35,238 nucleotides of DNA. Origin: Bacteroidaceae bacterium. GTDB lineage: Bacteria > Bacteroidota > Bacteroidia > Bacteroidales > Bacteroidaceae. Position 1 is the first letter of the stretch; every line of letters begins with the position of its first letter. The translations under genes were made by a program, and so were the position numbers. The DNA lies in NCBI GenBank assembly GCA_017469525.1, contig JAFUGG010000003.1, positions 1 to 35,238 of the forward strand, in the 5' to 3' direction. The notes below the pieces were generated by a model. The model was not told where the DNA came from and did not search any database. It saw nothing but the letters and a program-made list of their open reading frames with translations. This document shows positions 32,764-35,238 of the stretch, one piece after another.

Positions 32764-33462
32764 GTGAATAACAGACTCTATTATCTCCTTTCAGCCATGC
32801 TTGTGCTGGTTTCCTGCCGGAGCCAGTACATGGTGAAAGGCTCCTCCAACGTAGATGAGTTAGAGGGCAAGGTGCTGACGCTGAAGGTCTTTGTCGATGG
32901 CGAGATGAAGAGCATCGACTCCACACGTGTGGTGCACGGACGGTTCAGCTTCAGTGGCGGCATGGATTCCACCATGCTGGCCAACGTCTTCATGGCAGGC
33001 TCAAGCCTCATGCCCATCGTGCTCGAGGAAGGAGAAGTCAGCCTGAACATCGAGGAGACCAAGCAGACGGCCACCGGCACACCGCTCAACGACACGCTCT
33101 CGGGCTTCATACAGCGCAAGACACAGCTCGACGCACGAATGGTAGAGCTGTCGCACATGGAGGCGCGGATGTACATGGACGGTATGGACCACGACGAAAT
33201 CAACTACGAGCTGAACAGGCAGTCGCAGCAGATAGCGGCCGAGAACGACCAGCTCATTACGCAGTTCATACGCGCGAATTATAATAATGTGTTGGGGCCA
33301 GGCATCTTCATGATACTCACCAGCCACCTGCCCTACCCCGTCCTCTCTCCTCAGATAGAGGAAATCATCACGAACGCTCCACCTTATTTCTTGGGACATC
33401 CATACGTCAGAGAGTACATCAGGAAAGCCAAGGAATACGAAGAGGAAACGAAGGGATACTGA
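32764..33462 (+). CDS. Small lipoprotein, DUF4369-like
   Basis: A 232-residue lipoprotein. With a GTG start at 32764 the N-terminus is a lipoprotein signal (NNRLYYLLSAMLVLVSC, Cys18). Residues 25-115 (VKGSSNVDELEGKVLTLKVFVDGEMKSIDSTRVVHGRFSFSGGMDS) resemble the DUF4369 beta domain often found before thioredoxin-like domains in Bacteroidales; here no thioredoxin domain follows, only a helical tail. No acidic surface-export signal follows Cys18, so it probably faces the periplasm. An open frame from 32626 is repeat-derived and upstream of the promoter, so it was rejected. The function is unknown. It is 4 bp before the acyltransferase gene. Confidence 0.78.
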   Translation: MNNRLYYLLSAMLVLVSCRSQYMVKGSSNVDELEGKVLTLKVFVDGEMKSIDSTRVVHGRFSFSGGMDSTMLANVFMAGSSLMPIVLEEGEVSLNIEETKQTATGTPLNDTLSGFIQRKTQLDARMVELSHMEARMYMDGMDHDEINYELNRQSQQIAAENDQLITQFIRANYNNVLGPGIFMILTSHLPYPVLSPQIEEIITNAPPYFLGHPYVREYIRKAKEYEEETKGY

Positions 33463-33466
33463 TGCC

Positions 33467-34225
33467 ATGAAGCTTCTCTACCGACTCTATCAGCTCATCA
33501 TTGCCGCACCGCTGCTCATCGTGGCAACAGCTCTCACGGCCATCGTCACCATCATCGGCTGCACCATAGGCAAAGCCCGCACGTGGGGCTACTATCCTGC
33601 CATGGTGTGGAGCCGCTTGATGTGCTGGCTGATGCTTCTGCCCGTCAAGATGGAGGGGCGGGAACTGCTGGACAGGAAGCAGTCCTATGTCTTCGTAGCC
33701 AACCATCAGGGACCTTACGACATCTTCCTCGTCTATGGCTTCCTGGGCCGCAGCTTCCGCTGGATGATGAAGAAGTCGCTGCGCCAGCTTCCGCTCATCG
33801 GCAAGGCAAGCGAGAGCGCAGGCCACATCTTCGTGGACAAGAGCGGGCCGAAAGCCATCCACAAGACCTACGAACAGGCACGCACCGTTCTCCGTCACGG
33901 CGTGTCGCTCGTCGTCTTTCCCGAAGGAGCACGCACCTTCACGGGGCACATGGCAACGTTTCGCCGCGGTGCCTTCCAGCTGGCCGACGAGCTCCGGCTG
34001 CCCGTGGTGCCCGTCACCATCGACGGCAGCTTCGACGTCCTGCCACGTCAGCGAGGCTTCAACTTCGTCACGTGGCACAGGCTCCGCCTCGTCATCCACG
34101 CTCCCATCATGCCCGAAGGCCAAGGACCGGAAGAGGTAAAGCGCGTCCTCGAACAGAGCTACGACATCATCATGCGCGACCTTCCGCCCCACTATCAAGG
34201 CTTCGAGGCCAACCCCGACCAGTAA
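33467..34225 (+). CDS. plsC: 1-acyl-sn-glycerol-3-phosphate acyltransferase (PlsC family)
   Basis: A 252-residue membrane-bound acyltransferase that makes phosphatidic acid from lysophosphatidic acid in phospholipid synthesis. N-terminal hydrophobic segments (about 5-35 and 45-60) are followed by the catalytic HX4D motif NHQGPYD (H80, D85), FRWMMKKSL, and the substrate motif FPEGART (F151-R156), then VVPVTIDGSFDV. It is cotranscribed with the lipoprotein gene, separated by 4 bp. The exact acceptor (glycerolipid or another lipid) is inferred from the family. Confidence 0.92.
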   Translation: MKLLYRLYQLIIAAPLLIVATALTAIVTIIGCTIGKARTWGYYPAMVWSRLMCWLMLLPVKMEGRELLDRKQSYVFVANHQGPYDIFLVYGFLGRSFRWMMKKSLRQLPLIGKASESAGHIFVDKSGPKAIHKTYEQARTVLRHGVSLVVFPEGARTFTGHMATFRRGAFQLADELRLPVVPVTIDGSFDVLPRQRGFNFVTWHRLRLVIHAPIMPEGQGPEEVKRVLEQSYDIIMRDLPPHYQGFEANPDQ

Positions 34226-34259
34226 CAAGCGTATGAGAGCAAACTTTTTTCTCTTTTTC

Positions 34260-34290
34260 TTTGGCGGTACAGAATAAATTACTAACTTTG
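34260..34290 (+). promoter_or_regulatory. Promoter of the mntA-hepT pair
   Basis: TTTG (34260-34263) and TAACTTTG (34283-34290), 19 bp apart, are a perfect match. Predicted transcription start is about 34295, only some 7 nt before the first ATG. Confidence 0.88.
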
Positions 34291-34301
34291 CAGCAGCAAC
34301 C

Positions 34302-34616
34302 ATGCTGTTTCCGCCTATGACGACAGAGCAGATGACCCAGAAGATAGCCGAATACTTCAAGACACAACCCGTCCTGAAGGCATGGCTCTTTGGTTCCTAT
34401 TCGCGCGGCGAAGAGCGCCCCGACAGCGACGTGGACATACTCGTGGCTTATGATGAATCCTCGGATGTGTCGCTTTTCACCATTGGAGGCATATATGTGG
34501 GGCTAAGGAAACTCTTGGGACGAGACGTCGATTTAGTAGAGGAAGGAACCCTTCGCCCATGGGCTGTTGATGCAGTAAACAAGGAAAAGAAGCTGATATA
34601 TGAGAGAAAGACTTAG
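34302..34616 (+). CDS. mntA: MNT-type nucleotidyltransferase antitoxin (MntA-like)
   Basis: A 104-residue minimal nucleotidyltransferase. It has the active-site motif GSYSRGEERPDSDVD (G31, S32, D43, D45), matching GSX10DXD. In characterised MntA/HepT pairs the antitoxin inactivates the HEPN ribonuclease by adding AMP to its active-site tyrosine. The next gene is such a HEPN protein, overlapping by 17 nt, which supports the assignment. The start may be ATG 34302 or MTTEQM at 34317; the latter gives a more usual leader. It has its own strong promoter. Confidence 0.9.
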   Translation: MLFPPMTTEQMTQKIAEYFKTQPVLKAWLFGSYSRGEERPDSDVDILVAYDESSDVSLFTIGGIYVGLRKLLGRDVDLVEEGTLRPWAVDAVNKEKKLIYERKT

Positions 34617-35022
34617 GGATCGAGGTCGCCTGCTCGACATTCAGGAGTATTCGGCGAATGCCATGCGATTCGCCGCAGATGTCAGCTATGATGAGTTCGT
34701 TGCTGACAGAATGCGCTATTTCGCCATTATGAAGAATGTGGAGATTATAGGTGAAGCGGCAAACATGTTGACACCAGACTTTCGCAAGCAGCATGCAGAG
34801 CTTCCTTGGGAACAGATTATCGGAATGCGGCACATCCTCGTTCACGGTTACGCAGAAATTTCTGACATGAAGCTTTGGCGAACTGTAGTCAAAGATCTTC
34901 CTGTTCTGCATCAACTCGTATCAAGATACCTCTCCGAAACCGACTGGGACGAATGGCAGCAGCAGAGCACAGAAGCAAAGCTCGACAGAAGTCAACCGAA
35001 GGTCGACGGAAGCCAAGCATAA
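34600..35022 (+). CDS. hepT: HEPN-domain ribonuclease toxin (HepT-like, DUF86)
   Basis: A 140-residue helical HEPN protein. The N-terminus MRERLRDRGRLLDIQEY and the central NVEIIGEAANML are typical of DUF86. The catalytic motif RX4HXY is intact in MRHILVHGYAEI (R77, H82, Y84), so the RNase should be active, and Y84 is the AMPylation site expected from known pairs. A hydrophilic tail of about 25 residues (from WDEWQQQS) is longer than usual and low in complexity. It overlaps mntA by 17 nt, indicating coupled translation. Confidence 0.9.
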   Translation: MRERLRDRGRLLDIQEYSANAMRFAADVSYDEFVADRMRYFAIMKNVEIIGEAANMLTPDFRKQHAELPWEQIIGMRHILVHGYAEISDMKLWRTVVKDLPVLHQLVSRYLSETDWDEWQQQSTEAKLDRSQPKVDGSQA

Positions 35023-35027
35023 ACATG

Positions 35028-35048
35028 TTCAATAATCAATGTTCAATG
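35028..35048 (+). repeat. Heptamer NTCAATG x3 after hepT
   Basis: TTCAATA, ATCAATG, TTCAATG in tandem, 5 bp after the hepT stop codon; same family as 30420 and 32594. Confidence 0.75.
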
Positions 35049-35123
35049 ATATAAAGCCTATGGCATAAACCCAAAGAAAGTTTAAACATAATCAGACAAA
35101 GAAGCGTCCGCTTGAATCTTGTT

Positions 35124-35236
35124 TCCGAAAATCTGCAAATTTAAGAAACAACCAGGAGTAAAGCCTCGGATGCTCACGTCGGTTCGACGTGGGCTTTTAC
35201 TCGATATGGTTGTTAGGTGTTTGCAGATACCTCGGA
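35124..35236. other. Long interrupted inverted repeat (about 113 bp), function unknown
   Basis: Nested arms: TCCGA/TCGGA, ATCTGCAAA/TTTGCAGAT, AACAACCA (35147-35154)/TGGTTGTT (35207-35214), GAGTAAAGCC (35156-35165)/GGCTTTTACTC (35192-35202), and an inner CACGTCG-GTT-CGACGTG (35175-35191). The RNA would be one long stem with bulges. It could be a structured RNA, a leader of a gene beyond the window, or a mobile element end. Confidence 0.7.
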
Positions 35237-35238
35237 AA

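Noticed and set aside
34977..35020. Frameshift or truncation in hepT giving its odd tail
   Set aside because: The core motif is intact and the tail is in frame. It is a hydrophilic extension with a short internal duplication, not a broken domain.
35124..35236. tmRNA, 4.5S RNA or tRNA
   Set aside because: No tRNA-like ends, SRP loop motif or CCA arrangement is seen.

Overview
The window is chromosomal DNA from a Bacteroidales bacterium, most likely of the Prevotellaceae. The signs are Bacteroidetes-type promoters (TTTG, about 19 bp, then TAnnTTTG) before many genes, no clear Shine-Dalgarno sites, an L13/S9/S2/EF-Ts gene run with Bacteroidales-like protein ends, BspA-type leucine-rich repeats, a GH92 mannosidase, and a type IX secretion (T9SS) porU-porV pair. 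There are no tRNA, rRNA, phage or CRISPR genes. No intact insertion sequence was seen.

Layout. 1-172: end of an AraC-type regulator. 311-4984: giant LRR surface protein with a T9SS-like tail. 5608-11545: tripartite RND efflux operon (lipoprotein adaptor, inner-membrane pump, outer-membrane channel), closed by a perfect 17-bp terminator stem. 11730-14126: secreted alpha/beta-hydrolase esterase with a lectin-like domain and a second T9SS-like tail. 14747-20024 (minus strand): GH92 mannosidase, polysaccharide flippase, glycosyltransferase. 20183-20842: hexapeptide acyltransferase. 21065-24141: rplM-rpsI-rpsB-tsf. 24738-30919: FAH-family hydrolase, porU, porV, ispF. 31186-32472: metY-type sulfhydrylase. 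32764-34225: small lipoprotein and PlsC-type acyltransferase. 34302-35022: MntA/HepT toxin-antitoxin pair. 35023-35238: a long inverted repeat that runs to the window edge.

How they fit. PorU and PorV sort and anchor T9SS cargo at the cell surface, and two genes in the same window end in T9SS-like tails, so machine and likely cargo lie together. The esterase and GH92 enzyme suggest glycan foraging. The flippase, glycosyltransferase and acyltransferase suggest surface polysaccharide assembly.

The most unusual signal is between the genes. Nearly every gap is built from short-period degenerate tandem repeats. Five loci (5222, 14478, 17209, 24266, 32532) have an exact 22-bp period with palindromic or partly palindromic cores, although the core sequence differs between most of them. 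A sixth (24530) has an 11-bp period. Other gaps hold 7-, 8- or 9-bp arrays, often as inverted pairs. Some heptamer arrays run into genes and supply a stop codon, a start codon or a protein linker. I know of no named family matching the 22-bp arrays, and they are my main candidate for something undescribed.
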